Assembly (NCBI GenBank): GCA_017308235.1
Contig: JAFKFL010000009.1
Location: 62,001-126,000 of the forward strand
Direction: 5' to 3'
From: Alphaproteobacteria bacterium
GTDB taxonomy: Bacteria > Pseudomonadota > Alphaproteobacteria > Reyranellales > Reyranellaceae
Length of the DNA: 64,000 nt
The notes under the pieces are model-generated. The model did not search any database, was not told the DNA's origin, and saw only the letters and a list, made by a program, of their open reading frames with translations. The translations under genes were made by a program, and so were the position numbers. This document shows positions 1 to 8,406 of this stretch, piece by piece (within the stretch, counting starts at the first letter, position 1; the number at the start of each line of letters is the position of its first letter).

Positions 1-123
1 GGCCTGCTTGCGGCTCTTCACCGTGCCGCCCTTGCCGCCCCTGCCGCTCTTCAATGAGCCTTTCTTGCGCCGGCTCATTGCCCGTTTCACGTCCTCGCCA
101 GCACTGCGCGAGTACCGAGCCAT
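1..123 (-). CDS. DUF6496 family small basic protein (partial, C-terminus beyond left edge)
   Basis: The 41 visible codons begin MARYSRSAGEDVKRAM and continue into a Lys/Arg/Gly-rich stretch (KSGRGGKGG, then VKSRKQA). This matches my memory of the DUF6496 family: short, highly basic proteins with a conserved KSG...SRKQAIAI pattern and no established function. The ATG at 123 has a GAGGAG ribosome-binding site a few bases upstream. It lies 11 bases after the stop of the 27-codon membrane-protein gene, so the two are probably co-transcribed. The stop codon is outside the window. Confidence 0.75.
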   Translation of the reverse strand, partial: MARYSRSAGEDVKRAMSRRKKGSLKSGRGGKGGTVKSRKQA

Positions 124-134
124 GGCTGCTCTCC

Positions 135-218
135 TCAGCGCCAGAAGATCGCAAGCAGGATGATGATCGGCAGCGGAATGCCGAGTAGCCAAAACAGAAT
201 TCCACGGCCAAAGCCCAT
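135..218 (-). CDS. 27-residue single-span membrane protein
   Basis: A short open frame, MGFGRGILFWLLGIPLPIII then LLAIFWR, consists almost wholly of one hydrophobic segment with a terminal Arg. A GGAGG ribosome-binding site sits about six bases before the ATG, which is the main reason to call it real. It directly precedes the DUF6496 gene on the same strand. Tiny one-helix proteins of this look are common in alphaproteobacteria, but I know no function. Conservation in relatives would settle it. Confidence 0.55.
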   Translation of the reverse strand: MGFGRGILFWLLGIPLPIIILLAIFWR

Positions 219-337
219 GGCAGCCTCCAGGTTCGGGAATGACGCCCCCGCCAGCAGATGCACACGACACACTGTTCAATGCGATAACGTGAGCAGGCGC
301 CGAACGTTGCCGGCACCGTGCATTCGGAGGTGCGCCG

Positions 338-2437
338 TCAGCGTCGCAATCCGGCCATGACCACGAAAAGCACGGTGGTGTCCGGCGCCAGGCCTTCGAG
401 CTCGGTGCGAGTGATAGCGCGTGCCTGATCGAGCGTGAGACCACCGGCGAGGTCGATGACGTGGCTGCCCGCCACAAGGGCCATCTCCGACGGCGAGCTC
501 GCGCCTGCCCAGAGTTGTTCCAGCGTGTCGACTGCCCGCTCGACGGACGATGTCGCTACGCGTGCATCGCCGCGCTGGAGGCGGATCGTTCCGTCGAGGT
601 CGATCACGCGCACAGGATGTCGCTCCGCAATCACCGCCTGGATCACACGCATGCGATCGGTCGCCGCCGCGACATAGGCCGCCTCGAACGGTACGGCCAA
701 CGAACGGGCGGCAATCGCCCTCGCCTCGTCCTCAGAGATCACTGTGCGGGATGTCGAATCCATCTCGACCGCCCCGACGGCCGTGGCGCGCACGTGCTGG
801 CTGTACGGATCGATCTCGATCGTCACCTCGACATTCCGGGGCATTGCCCCCATCCGTACAACGGCATCGAAGGCTTCGCGTCGGATCGCCTTCAGATCCT
901 CGGGCTGCGGATCGGGAATGACGCGTTCCACCATCTCGCGCACCAGCGCGAGCGCCACGCCGATCGACGAAATCACTTCCGCATCCTTGGAAATGACGTG
1001 CGCCAGATCCATCCGTTCGGCCACGAAGGGAATGAGCGCGCCCGCGCCGCCGCCCTCGCCGACCAGCATGGCTTGATCGCGGTCGAGACCATATTCGGCG
1101 ACCAACTGATCGACGACCGGCATCACCTTGTCAGCGGCCTGTTGCAGGATACCTCGCGCGATCTCCTCGACCGAGCCGCCAAGCAGTGCCGCCAACGGCA
1201 TCAGGGCCGTGCGGGCCGCTTCCGGATCGCCGTAGGCATGCACGCCAGACTTCGCGTAGCCCAGGGCATTCGCGGCGCATGTCGTCGTGAATGCATAAAG
1301 CTCGCCGTCGCGCGCGCGGATGGCGACATAGTCGGCCGGATCGCCGTCTCTCGGCCGAATGAGTGCGACCGTGGCACCGGCGAAAACCTCAGCGTTAGCG
1401 AACGCCGCGTAGCGCAGGCCGGCGATGTGGGCGCTACGCGGACCGATGTCGCCGAGCTTGCCTTCCCTCACGCGAACCATGCTGCCGCCACCCACGCCGA
1501 TCACCCGCACATCGAGCGAGCTGAGATGCGTCTCGTGGCCGCCAATCCGGGCATATTTCACCGTCGGGCGGCCGTTGCGAATGACGCCGATGTTCGTGCT
1601 CGTCCCGCCGACCTCGAAGTAGATCCCGTCAGAAACCCTGAGGTGCATCAGTGCGCCCGCCACGCTTGCCGCTGGCCCGGAGAGCATGGTCATGGCAGGA
1701 CGCCGGCGCATCTCGCGGATGTCCATGACACCGCCGTCGCCGCGCATGATCATCAAGGGCGCCTCGATGCCCGCCTCGTGTACGCTCGCTTCGGTCATCG
1801 CGGCGGTATCGATCATCCTGGGCAGGATGCTGGCATTGATGACGGCGGTGCGGGTGCGGGCCGCAAGCCCATAGAGCTTCGACATCTCGTGGCCGCACGT
1901 GACCGGAAGGCCGAGTGAGGCGGCCGCGAGACGCACCATCTCCTCGCTTGCATTGTCGTCGACGGCAAAGGCGCTTGTGGCGACGACAACACGCGCGCCC
2001 TCCTGCTGCAGCTCCTCGATCGCCAACCTTGCCGTCTGCTCGCTGAGCCCCTCCGCCGCAATAAATCGATGCCCGGGCGTCAGGATGTGGCCGGGAGCGA
2101 GCTCGATCTCGCCGATCTGGCTCTGCGCACGGGCCAGTTCGGCCGCCGCGCCACCCGCCATGCCGATCACGCCCACCGGCGCGACGTCGCCCTCCAGCAG
2201 GGCGTTGGTCGCCTGGGTCGTGCTGTGGGCGAGAAAGACCACATCCCGGGGATCGATCCCGGAGCGGTCGAGCACGGCATGGAAAACCTCGACCACGCCG
2301 GCAGAGACGCCACGTTCGTGGGCGTGCGTCGTCGGAACGGCATACCGCCCGACGACTTGCAGCGTCGCATTATCGATCAGGACGGCCTTGGTGAAAGTGC
2401 CGCCGACGTCGATTCCGATTCGGTACGCTTTGGTCAA
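338..2437 (-). CDS. hyuA: Hydantoinase/oxoprolinase family protein, HyuA-type (ATP-dependent ring opening)
   Basis: The 699-residue protein has the HyuA N-terminal acetate-kinase/Hsp70-like signature YRIGIDVGGTFTKAVLID at residues 5-22. Further family blocks are STTQATNALLEG near residue 75, a Gly-rich LSGPAASVAGA near 250 and EVGGTSTNIGV near 275. HyuA enzymes use ATP to open hydantoin- or oxoproline-like lactam rings, normally with a HyuB partner that is not present here. The start is a TTG 10 bases after the phyH stop, chosen because it leaves seven residues before the nucleotide-binding motif. The tight spacing suggests a phyH-hyuA operon. The substrate cannot be read from sequence. Confidence 0.85.
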   Translation of the reverse strand: MTKAYRIGIDVGGTFTKAVLIDNATLQVVGRYAVPTTHAHERGVSAGVVEVFHAVLDRSGIDPRDVVFLAHSTTQATNALLEGDVAPVGVIGMAGGAAAELARAQSQIGEIELAPGHILTPGHRFIAAEGLSEQTARLAIEELQQEGARVVVATSAFAVDDNASEEMVRLAAASLGLPVTCGHEMSKLYGLAARTRTAVINASILPRMIDTAAMTEASVHEAGIEAPLMIMRGDGGVMDIREMRRRPAMTMLSGPAASVAGALMHLRVSDGIYFEVGGTSTNIGVIRNGRPTVKYARIGGHETHLSSLDVRVIGVGGGSMVRVREGKLGDIGPRSAHIAGLRYAAFANAEVFAGATVALIRPRDGDPADYVAIRARDGELYAFTTTCAANALGYAKSGVHAYGDPEAARTALMPLAALLGGSVEEIARGILQQAADKVMPVVDQLVAEYGLDRDQAMLVGEGGGAGALIPFVAERMDLAHVISKDAEVISSIGVALALVREMVERVIPDPQPEDLKAIRREAFDAVVRMGAMPRNVEVTIEIDPYSQHVRATAVGAVEMDSTSRTVISEDEARAIAARSLAVPFEAAYVAAATDRMRVIQAVIAERHPVRVIDLDGTIRLQRGDARVATSSVERAVDTLEQLWAGASSPSEMALVAGSHVIDLAGGLTLDQARAITRTELEGLAPDTTVLFVVMAGLRR

Positions 2438-2447
2438 CGCGCGGCTG

Positions 2448-3281
2448 CTATGGACGGAAGTGCGCCTCGCCGGTGCCGCGGTAGAGGATCTGGACCTGCC
2501 GGCCGACGATGGCGGCGTGGGCCGCCAGCGCTTCCGGCGCGCAGTCGGAGCTGGGACGCGGCTCGGGCTCGAAGTTGTTAAAAAGGTCGCGGCCGCGCAC
2601 CAGCGTGGCGCTGTCTTTTACACCCACCGCCTGCTTCACGTGTGTGGGGATGTAGCGGATGGCAAAGCCGATGCGCCGGTCGCCGGATTTGTTCGGTTCC
2701 GAGCCATGCGCCAGCAGCACGTGGTGCAGGGATGCCTGGCCCGGCTCAAGCGAAACGGCGACGCCCTTCGCCTCGTCGACCTTGACCGCGATCTCCTGTC
2801 CGCGGCTCAGGAGGTTGTCTTTGTCGAAGGTGTCGCGATGTTCAAGCTGTTCGCGATGCGAACCGGGCATGAACTTCATGCAGCCGTTCAGAAGATTGGC
2901 CGGTGTGAAGGCGACCCAGACCGTCATGACGTCGGGAGAACTCAGCCCCCAATAGGTCGCGTCCTGATGCCAGGAGACGAACCCGGGATCCGACGGCTCC
3001 TTGATGAAGAAGCTGGTGCTCCAGCACAGGAGGTCGGGGCCGAACACATCCTCCACCGCGTCGAGGATGCGCGGATGGCGGATCAGGTCGTTCAGCCACG
3101 TGAGATAGAGGTGGGCTTTGTGCCGGCGATCACCCTGGATCGGGCTGCCGGTCCGGGCCTCGTGTTCCTCGAGGCGGTCACGCAATTGGCGCGTCTCCGC
3201 CGCCGACAGCACGTCGATCGGAAAATAGTAGCCGTCGCGCTTGTAGCTAGCGACCGCTGCTTCGGACAGAAGCTTAGGCAT
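2448..3281 (-). CDS. Phytanoyl-CoA dioxygenase (PhyH) family Fe(II)/2-oxoglutarate oxygenase
   Basis: The 277-residue protein has the cupin-fold iron site. The H-x-D pair is H105/D107 in VSWHQDATYWG. The distal His is probably H192 in LLAHGSEPNKSGDRR, whose following arginines would bind 2-oxoglutarate. Family members hydroxylate small molecules or acyl-CoA thioesters; the substrate here is unknown. The ATG at 3281 has a GGAAGGA ribosome-binding site at good spacing. It is the first gene of a probable two-gene unit with hyuA, which suggests oxidative plus hydrolytic breakdown of a nitrogenous compound, but that is inference. Confidence 0.85.
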   Translation of the reverse strand: MPKLLSEAAVASYKRDGYYFPIDVLSAAETRQLRDRLEEHEARTGSPIQGDRRHKAHLYLTWLNDLIRHPRILDAVEDVFGPDLLCWSTSFFIKEPSDPGFVSWHQDATYWGLSSPDVMTVWVAFTPANLLNGCMKFMPGSHREQLEHRDTFDKDNLLSRGQEIAVKVDEAKGVAVSLEPGQASLHHVLLAHGSEPNKSGDRRIGFAIRYIPTHVKQAVGVKDSATLVRGRDLFNNFEPEPRPSSDCAPEALAAHAAIVGRQVQILYRGTGEAHFRP

Positions 3282-3507
3282 CGATCCTTCCCGTTTATTA
3301 CCGTGTCCCTACTTGATGCTCCGGCCAGGACTACAGCCGGTCAAGGCATTTACCTTGCATCAGCAGGATCGGTGGAGAGTTTTCTGCACAACTACAGCGG
3401 AAATGTCGGATTCCTTTCACATCGGATCGATTGCGAAACGACAACGACAAAAACAAATGATAGGGGTTCGCTCATTGTTTGGAATCGTAATATTGGCCTT
3501 TCGAGAA

Positions 3508-3801
3508 ATGTCCGTGTCCTGCTCATTTAAGTACATTGTTTCCAATATTTCAGCGGCCGCAGCGGCTGCTCTGTTTGCTGTCGGTTTCTCTTTCTCGACC
3601 GCTGACGCCGCCTCTGACAGAGGCCCGCAAACGACGGCCTTCGAGGTCCAGCTTCCGACCTGGGGATCGGCACCGATCCAGCCGACGCTGATTGAGATCG
3701 CTCAGCGCGAGAAGCCCATCCGCGGCGTCAATCCGGCGTTGGCATCGGCGGCTGGTCGGCCCTTCCAAGCCGTGGTCTATCGAACGTCTGCCGGTCGCTA
3801 A
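3508..3801 (+). CDS. Small exported protein of unknown function
   Basis: This 97-residue frame has a clear Sec-type signal peptide. A short polar start is followed by the hydrophobic stretch AAAAALFAVGFSFS and an ADA-A cleavage site near residue 34. The mature part of about 60 residues has no motif I recognise. The upstream 220 bases are AT-richer than the surroundings and could hold its promoter. The ribosome-binding site before the ATG at 3508 is weak, and the frame stays open further upstream, so the start is uncertain. An exported protein is still the best reading of the region. Confidence 0.5.
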   Translation: MSVSCSFKYIVSNISAAAAAALFAVGFSFSTADAASDRGPQTTAFEVQLPTWGSAPIQPTLIEIAQREKPIRGVNPALASAAGRPFQAVVYRTSAGR

Positions 3802-3870
3802 GACCGTCGTTCTTGTTGTCGGCACTTTACAGAAAGTGCAACAAGGCTGACGCTCGATCGTTGGCCATCC

Positions 3871-4446
3871 ATGCAGCACACAAAACCCGCTCTTCTTGCT
3901 GCTGTCGCAATGTTTTGCGGCCTTGGCGGTTGCGCCACCCCCGCAACCGGCATCGGTGGAACCTACTATGCGCCGCAATACGACTTTGGCGAGTTCTATG
4001 CCATCACCAACGGCAGGACCTTCCGGGTCGAGATCTCGGGCAATCCTTTTCCGGGCATGACGCAGGAAGAGATGGAACGCCGCCTCCTGCCGGTCATGCA
4101 GGCCAACAAGCCTCAATCCGATCTGACGTTCACTTACGCCAAGCCTGCAGAAGAGCAGCGACCGGACTACCGACTGGTGCTCGTGTTCGACGCCGCCAAC
4201 GATCTCAGCGCCGCCCGCGTCTGCGCCAACCAGATCCGGCACAAATCCGCGCGGACGCGGCCGTTCGATCTGTTTGCCGTCTATTGCCGAAACGATCTCG
4301 ATTTGTCGCAAAGCACGGCGTGGACGCCGGCGACGTCGCCGGAAGATCCCCGCGTCGGGGATCTCTTCTCACACCTGTTCATGGTCGTGTTCAACCCGTT
4401 CAAGCGTCCGGAGCCGCGCCCCTTCCCCTTCATCAGGCCCTGGTAG
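3871..4446 (+). CDS. Putative lipoprotein of unknown function
   Basis: The 191-residue product begins with a lipoprotein signal peptide: a hydrophobic stretch and then the lipobox LGGC with Cys21. Lipid anchoring in the periplasm, probably at the outer membrane, is expected. The mature domain (GTYYAPQYDFGEFYAITNGR onward) has a conserved-looking Cys pair and a proline-rich tail (RPEPRPFPFIRPW), but matches no family I can name. It follows the small exported gene by 69 bases and converges on the deacetylase gene three bases beyond its stop. Confidence 0.7.
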   Translation: MQHTKPALLAAVAMFCGLGGCATPATGIGGTYYAPQYDFGEFYAITNGRTFRVEISGNPFPGMTQEEMERRLLPVMQANKPQSDLTFTYAKPAEEQRPDYRLVLVFDAANDLSAARVCANQIRHKSARTRPFDLFAVYCRNDLDLSQSTAWTPATSPEDPRVGDLFSHLFMVVFNPFKRPEPRPFPFIRPW

Positions 4447-4449
4447 CAA

Positions 4450-5304
4450 CTACTCTGCGGCCTTCGACACGGGCCGGCGCGCCAGCCACTCCTTCATCGC
4501 CTGCTCCATGGTCATGAAGACGGCGCCGCCAGCGGCCAGCTTCTTGATCAGGCGCTCCAGCATCATCATGCGATGGCCGCGGCCGATCACGTGGGGATGG
4601 AACGTATAGGTCAGGATGCCGAACTCGGGGCTGACCTCGGTCATGTAAGTGAAGTCGTCGACGAAATTCTCGAGCACCCCATTCGTATTCATCAGGCCAG
4701 CCTGGATGGAGCCGTTGGGATTGCGCATGTATTCGAAATGCGGGAAGTCATCGAGCGACCAGCTGATCGGCATCTCGACCAGCTGCGTTTCGCGTCCTCG
4801 CACGAACGGCGTCTTCAGCTCGACGATGTCGCCCTGGCGGGCGTAATAGCAGTCGTAGTCGTGGCCCATCAGCGAGCTGTCGTACTGAATGCCGTGCTTC
4901 AGCAGGAGCTCGATCGAATGCGGCGACAGATCCCAGGCCGGCGAGCGGTAACCGCGCGCGAACTTGCCGCTCACGCGCTTGATCGACTCGTTGCCCCGCA
5001 CAATCTCCTCTTCCTCTTCTTCGCGCGGCATCGACACCGGCAGGCGGTGGGTCCAGCCGTGATGGGCAAGCTCGTGGCCGGCCTCGACATAAGGCATCAC
5101 CGCATGGGGTGAGCTGTCGATCGTATGACCCGGCGTGAAGAACGTCGCCTTGATGTCGTACTTGCCCAGCAACGCGACCAGGCGCGGGATGACCACCGTG
5201 TCATATTCGCCGCGCGAGACCACTGTCGGCGATGTCATTCCGCGAGCGATGAATCCAGAGATATGATCATGATCGAACGTCAGGCAGACGATGTGACGGG
5301 CCAT
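4450..5304 (-). CDS. Polysaccharide deacetylase (NodB homology) family protein
   Basis: The 284-residue protein belongs to the metal-dependent carbohydrate esterase 4 fold. It has an early LTFDHDH motif (catalytic and metal Asp near residues 11-13) and GHELAHHGWTHRLP, which supplies the metal histidines. The pattern resembles the cytoplasmic HpPgdA/PuuE-like branch rather than secreted chitin deacetylases, and no signal peptide is visible. The ATG at 5304 was preferred over an upstream TTG because GAGGGAG lies about eight bases before it. The gene is divergent from the neighbouring glutathione S-transferase gene. The substrate could be a glycan or a small amide; this is unresolved. Confidence 0.8.
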   Translation of the reverse strand: MARHIVCLTFDHDHISGFIARGMTSPTVVSRGEYDTVVIPRLVALLGKYDIKATFFTPGHTIDSSPHAVMPYVEAGHELAHHGWTHRLPVSMPREEEEEEIVRGNESIKRVSGKFARGYRSPAWDLSPHSIELLLKHGIQYDSSLMGHDYDCYYARQGDIVELKTPFVRGRETQLVEMPISWSLDDFPHFEYMRNPNGSIQAGLMNTNGVLENFVDDFTYMTEVSPEFGILTYTFHPHVIGRGHRMMMLERLIKKLAAGGAVFMTMEQAMKEWLARRPVSKAAE

Positions 5305-5381
5305 AGGCGACGCTCCCTCGAAGTTGTGCAACCATATCCGGCTGGCGATGATCGGTCACCTGTCGCCGCGGAGATCTGCCC

Positions 5382-6107
5382 ATGTTGCTTCATCATGCCT
5401 GGCGTTCGAGTGCGTCACGCCGCGTTCGCCTTTGCCTGGCGGAAAAAGGCCTCTCCTACGAGAGCCACGTCGTCGACATGGAGAAGATGGAGCATCATTC
5501 GCCCGAGTATCTCCGGATCAATCCCAACGGCGTCGTTCCTGCCCTGATCCTGGATGACGGCCGCTCGCTGCATGAGAGCGGCACCATCTGCGAATATCTG
5601 GACGAGACCTACCCTGACCCGCCTTTGCGTCCTTCTGATCCCTATCAGCGCGCTGTCATGCGCAACTGGATCCGCCATGTCGACGGGTTGATCGGCAACC
5701 TGATTGTCTTCAACTGGGTTCATTCGCTGGCGAAGGTGGCGGCCAAATGGTCGGACGAAGAGCTAGCGGAAAGGCTCAAGAAGGTGCCGAGCAAGGAGCG
5801 ACAGGAAGCGTGGCTCCGCGCCGCGCGCAAGCCTTATACCGAAGAGGAGCGCGCCGACGCCCGCCGCAAGCTGGTGCTCTTGCTCGACAGGATGGAGGAG
5901 ATGATCGGTCAGGGCCGATGGCTGGTCGGCGATGCCTATTCCATCGCCGACATCGCCGTGGTCCCGTTCGTGAAGCGCATCGACGAGGAGATTGCGCCCG
6001 ACGAGACCAGAACCACGCGCCATCCGCGCGTCGCACAATGGTGGGCCGCGATCCAGGCGCGGCCAGCCTTCACGGAAGCCCGGATCGGCGCGTTCACGAC
6101 GCCTTGA
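5382..6107 (+). CDS. Glutathione S-transferase family protein
   Basis: The 241-residue product has the N-terminal thioredoxin-like GST domain (residues about 1-80), with NPNGVVPALILDDGRSLHES giving the cis-Pro and the Glu-Ser glutathione-binding pair. An all-helical C-terminal domain follows, with the N-capping pattern SIADIAVVPF. Such enzymes conjugate or transfer glutathione in detoxification or in catabolic ring-opening and isomerisation. The ATG at 5382 has GGAG about nine bases upstream. Its 3' end overlaps the convergent PEP-mutase-family gene by 14 bases. Confidence 0.88.
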   Translation: MLLHHAWRSSASRRVRLCLAEKGLSYESHVVDMEKMEHHSPEYLRINPNGVVPALILDDGRSLHESGTICEYLDETYPDPPLRPSDPYQRAVMRNWIRHVDGLIGNLIVFNWVHSLAKVAAKWSDEELAERLKKVPSKERQEAWLRAARKPYTEEERADARRKLVLLLDRMEEMIGQGRWLVGDAYSIADIAVVPFVKRIDEEIAPDETRTTRHPRVAQWWAAIQARPAFTEARIGAFTTP

Positions 6108-6960
6108 GCAGGAAGGGCTTGGCCTGCACGTCGTAGTCCGGATAGCCCAGCGTCGAGCGCAGCTCGGCCGGTGGCAGGGCGAGCTTCGTTTCCGATTCGC
6201 CCGAAGCGATCGCGGCCAGGCCCGACTTCATGCCGGCGACGGCCGGCGAGAGCATGCCGGTCGGGAAGGTTCCGATCTTGAAGCCGAGTGCCGCTGCTTC
6301 CTTCTGGGACGGTGTCGCGCGCGGCGCACCGGGTGACAGCACGGCAAACGACGGCTTGCCTTTCGCGGCGGCAACGGCGCGCCGGATCTCGCCCTCGTCG
6401 GCGGGCGAATCGAGGAACAGGATGTCGGCGCCTTCCTCGACATACATCTCGATGCGCGCAACCGCCTCGTCGATGCCCTGGGTCGGCCGGCAATCGGTGC
6501 GCGCCAGCACCAGGATGCCGGATTCCTTCGCCGCCGAGACCGCGGCCCGGATCTTCATGCGCACCTCCTCGCGCGGCAGGCAGGGCTTGCCGGCGGCCGT
6601 CAATGCGCGTGGCGTGATCTTGTCCTCGATCAATACGGCCGCAGCGCCGGCGCGGCCATAGGCGCGAACCGTGCGCTGGACGTTCATCGCATTGCCGTAG
6701 CCGTGATCGCCATCGGCCAGCACCAGCAGGTCTGGCGCCGCGCCATGCACCATGTTGAAGGACTCGAACATCTCGCCGAACGAAATCAAGTCGAGATCGG
6801 GACCGCCAAGCCGGCTTGCCGCCACGCAGGAGCCCGAAAGGAACGCCGTCTTGAACCCGGCCCCGGCCGCAAGTTTCGCGGTCAATCCGTCCCAGACGGC
6901 TGGCATCGCGACGAAGCCCGGTTGGGCAAGAAGAGCGCGCAGACGATCGGGAGCGGTCAT
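6094..6960 (-). CDS. Isocitrate lyase/PEP mutase superfamily enzyme (oxaloacetate decarboxylase-like)
   Basis: The 288-residue TIM-barrel protein carries FLSGSCVAASRLGGPD and LADGDHGYGNAMNVQRTV, the Mg2+/substrate region of this superfamily, followed by AVLIEDKITPRAL and ILVLARTDCRPT. It lacks the KKCGH loop of isocitrate and methylisocitrate lyases. It therefore resembles oxaloacetate decarboxylase or carboxyphosphonoenolpyruvate-mutase-like members that act on 2-oxo acids. The ATG at 6960 has an AAGGA site at good distance. It is divergent from the flavin monooxygenase-like gene across a 129-base gap, so the two may share regulation. Confidence 0.8.
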   Translation of the reverse strand: MTAPDRLRALLAQPGFVAMPAVWDGLTAKLAAGAGFKTAFLSGSCVAASRLGGPDLDLISFGEMFESFNMVHGAAPDLLVLADGDHGYGNAMNVQRTVRAYGRAGAAAVLIEDKITPRALTAAGKPCLPREEVRMKIRAAVSAAKESGILVLARTDCRPTQGIDEAVARIEMYVEEGADILFLDSPADEGEIRRAVAAAKGKPSFAVLSPGAPRATPSQKEAAALGFKIGTFPTGMLSPAVAGMKSGLAAIASGESETKLALPPAELRSTLGYPDYDVQAKPFLLKAS

Positions 6961-7025
6961 GTCGATATCCTTCACAAGCAGGTTGAATGGGACGATAGGC
7001 TTTCGCTGCACAAAAGGCCAAGCAC

Positions 7026-7054
7026 TTGACCGCTTCGGCGGCACTCCGCATCGT
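7026..7054 (+). promoter_or_regulatory. Candidate sigma-70 promoter of the monooxygenase-like gene
   Basis: TTGACC and CATCGT stand 17 bases apart in the divergent gap, 36 bases before the ATG at 7090. The spacing is ideal; the second box is a weak match to TATAAT. This is a pattern call only. Confidence 0.3.
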
Positions 7055-7089
7055 CTGTCAAAATCAAAACACCGGGAGGACAGCGCACG

Positions 7090-8340
7090 ATGACAGGCAG
7101 GACCGCCGCAAGGTTCGATTGGACACCGTCGGCAACCCTGCCCAAGGAACGCACTTCCTTCGCCGGCATCGGTTATGACGAAATGGTCGGCCATGCGCGC
7201 GACCTCGCACCGAAGATCGCCGCGCGCGCCGATGCCTGCGAGAAATTGCGTCGACTACCAGACGAATCCGAGCGTGAGCTTCATGCCGCGGGTTTGTTCC
7301 GCATCACCCAGCCCGCGCGCGTCGGTGGCGCGGAGCTCGATGTCGGCATCTTTGTCGATGTCTGCGCCGAGATCGCGCGCGTGTGCCCCTCGACGGCATG
7401 GAACATCGGCAATCTCGGAAGCCATCACTGGATGCTGGGCTACTTTCCGCCGGAGACGCAGGACGAGCTGTGGGACGTCTCGACCGATGTCCTGATCGCC
7501 ACGTCGCTGGTCTTCCCGGCGGGACGCGGCCGCAAGGTCGAGGGCGGCTACGAGATCTCGGGCCGCTGGCCGCTCTCCTCCGGCGTCGATAATTCCGACT
7601 GGAACATGCTGGCCTTCACCGTGCGCGAACGCGACGACGGGCCGCCCATAGATCAGCGGCTGACCCTGGTGCATCGCTCGCAATACGAGATCATCGACAC
7701 CTGGCATGCCGCGGGACTTTGCGGCACCGGATCGAAGGACGTTGCGACCAAGGGCCTGTTCGTGCCCGAACGGCGGACGATCACGGCGTGGGCCATGAAC
7801 GGCAAGCCGCATCCAGGATCGGCCGTAAACGACACCCCGCTCTTCCGCCTGCCCCTGCTCGCGCTCGGCCCCTATGTCCTGGCCGGCGTCATGCTGGGCT
7901 GTGCCGAGGGCGCGTATGAGACGACGGTCGGTGCCGCGCGCAAGCGTAATGCGACGATGACCGGCCTGCCTGTCGCCGCAAGCCAGTCGACGCAGATCAA
8001 GGTGGCCGAGGCGGCCGCACGCATCGACGGTGCGAGGCTGATGATGCAGGAGACCTGCCGTCATGCCATGGCCGTTGCGAGGTCTGGCCGCGAACCGGCG
8101 CACGAGGATAAGGTTCGCTATCGGCGTGACGCTTTTTTCTCCGTGCGCCTCTGCCTCGAGGCCGTCGACATCCTGATGGGCATCGCAGGCTCGGGCGGCC
8201 TCTATCTCACCAGCAACATGCAGCGGCTGTTCCGCGACGCGCACGCAGCCAACGCCCATGTGATGTTCTCGCCCGACATCCAAGGCAGCATCTTCGGCCA
8301 GCACGCGCTTGGCCTCGCCGGACCGCCGCCGCTGCTCTGA
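7090..8340 (+). CDS. Acyl-CoA dehydrogenase-fold flavin protein, probable two-component monooxygenase (HsaA/DszC-like)
   Basis: The 416-residue product has the acyl-CoA dehydrogenase fold: an N-terminal helical domain with LHAAGLFRITQPARVGGAEL, a middle beta domain containing GYEISGRWPLSSGVDNSDW, and a C-terminal helical bundle ending in a GLAGPPPLL-type tail. The SGRWPLSSG pattern and the lack of an obvious acyl-CoA catalytic Glu fit group D FADH2-dependent hydroxylases such as HsaA or DszC. GGGAGGA precedes the ATG. The binding-protein gene follows after 66 bases, so it may act on a compound imported by that system. No flavin reductase partner is adjacent. Confidence 0.78.
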   Translation: MTGRTAARFDWTPSATLPKERTSFAGIGYDEMVGHARDLAPKIAARADACEKLRRLPDESERELHAAGLFRITQPARVGGAELDVGIFVDVCAEIARVCPSTAWNIGNLGSHHWMLGYFPPETQDELWDVSTDVLIATSLVFPAGRGRKVEGGYEISGRWPLSSGVDNSDWNMLAFTVRERDDGPPIDQRLTLVHRSQYEIIDTWHAAGLCGTGSKDVATKGLFVPERRTITAWAMNGKPHPGSAVNDTPLFRLPLLALGPYVLAGVMLGCAEGAYETTVGAARKRNATMTGLPVAASQSTQIKVAEAAARIDGARLMMQETCRHAMAVARSGREPAHEDKVRYRRDAFFSVRLCLEAVDILMGIAGSGGLYLTSNMQRLFRDAHAANAHVMFSPDIQGSIFGQHALGLAGPPPLL

Positions 8341-8406
8341 CTGGTCGTTGTCACGCAAGCTTTCGCAAGGCTAGGATCAAGGAAATGATATCGGGAGGGA
8401 AATGAC

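Noticed and set aside
461..1918. 485-codon open frame on the plus strand
   Set aside because: It lies antisense to hyuA, is His/Arg-rich with no domain, and exists because of high GC in the third position of the opposite strand.
3550..4311. 253-codon minus-strand frame over the two exported-protein genes
   Set aside because: The plus strand has a signal peptide and a lipobox in order; the minus frame shows no motif and would overlap both.
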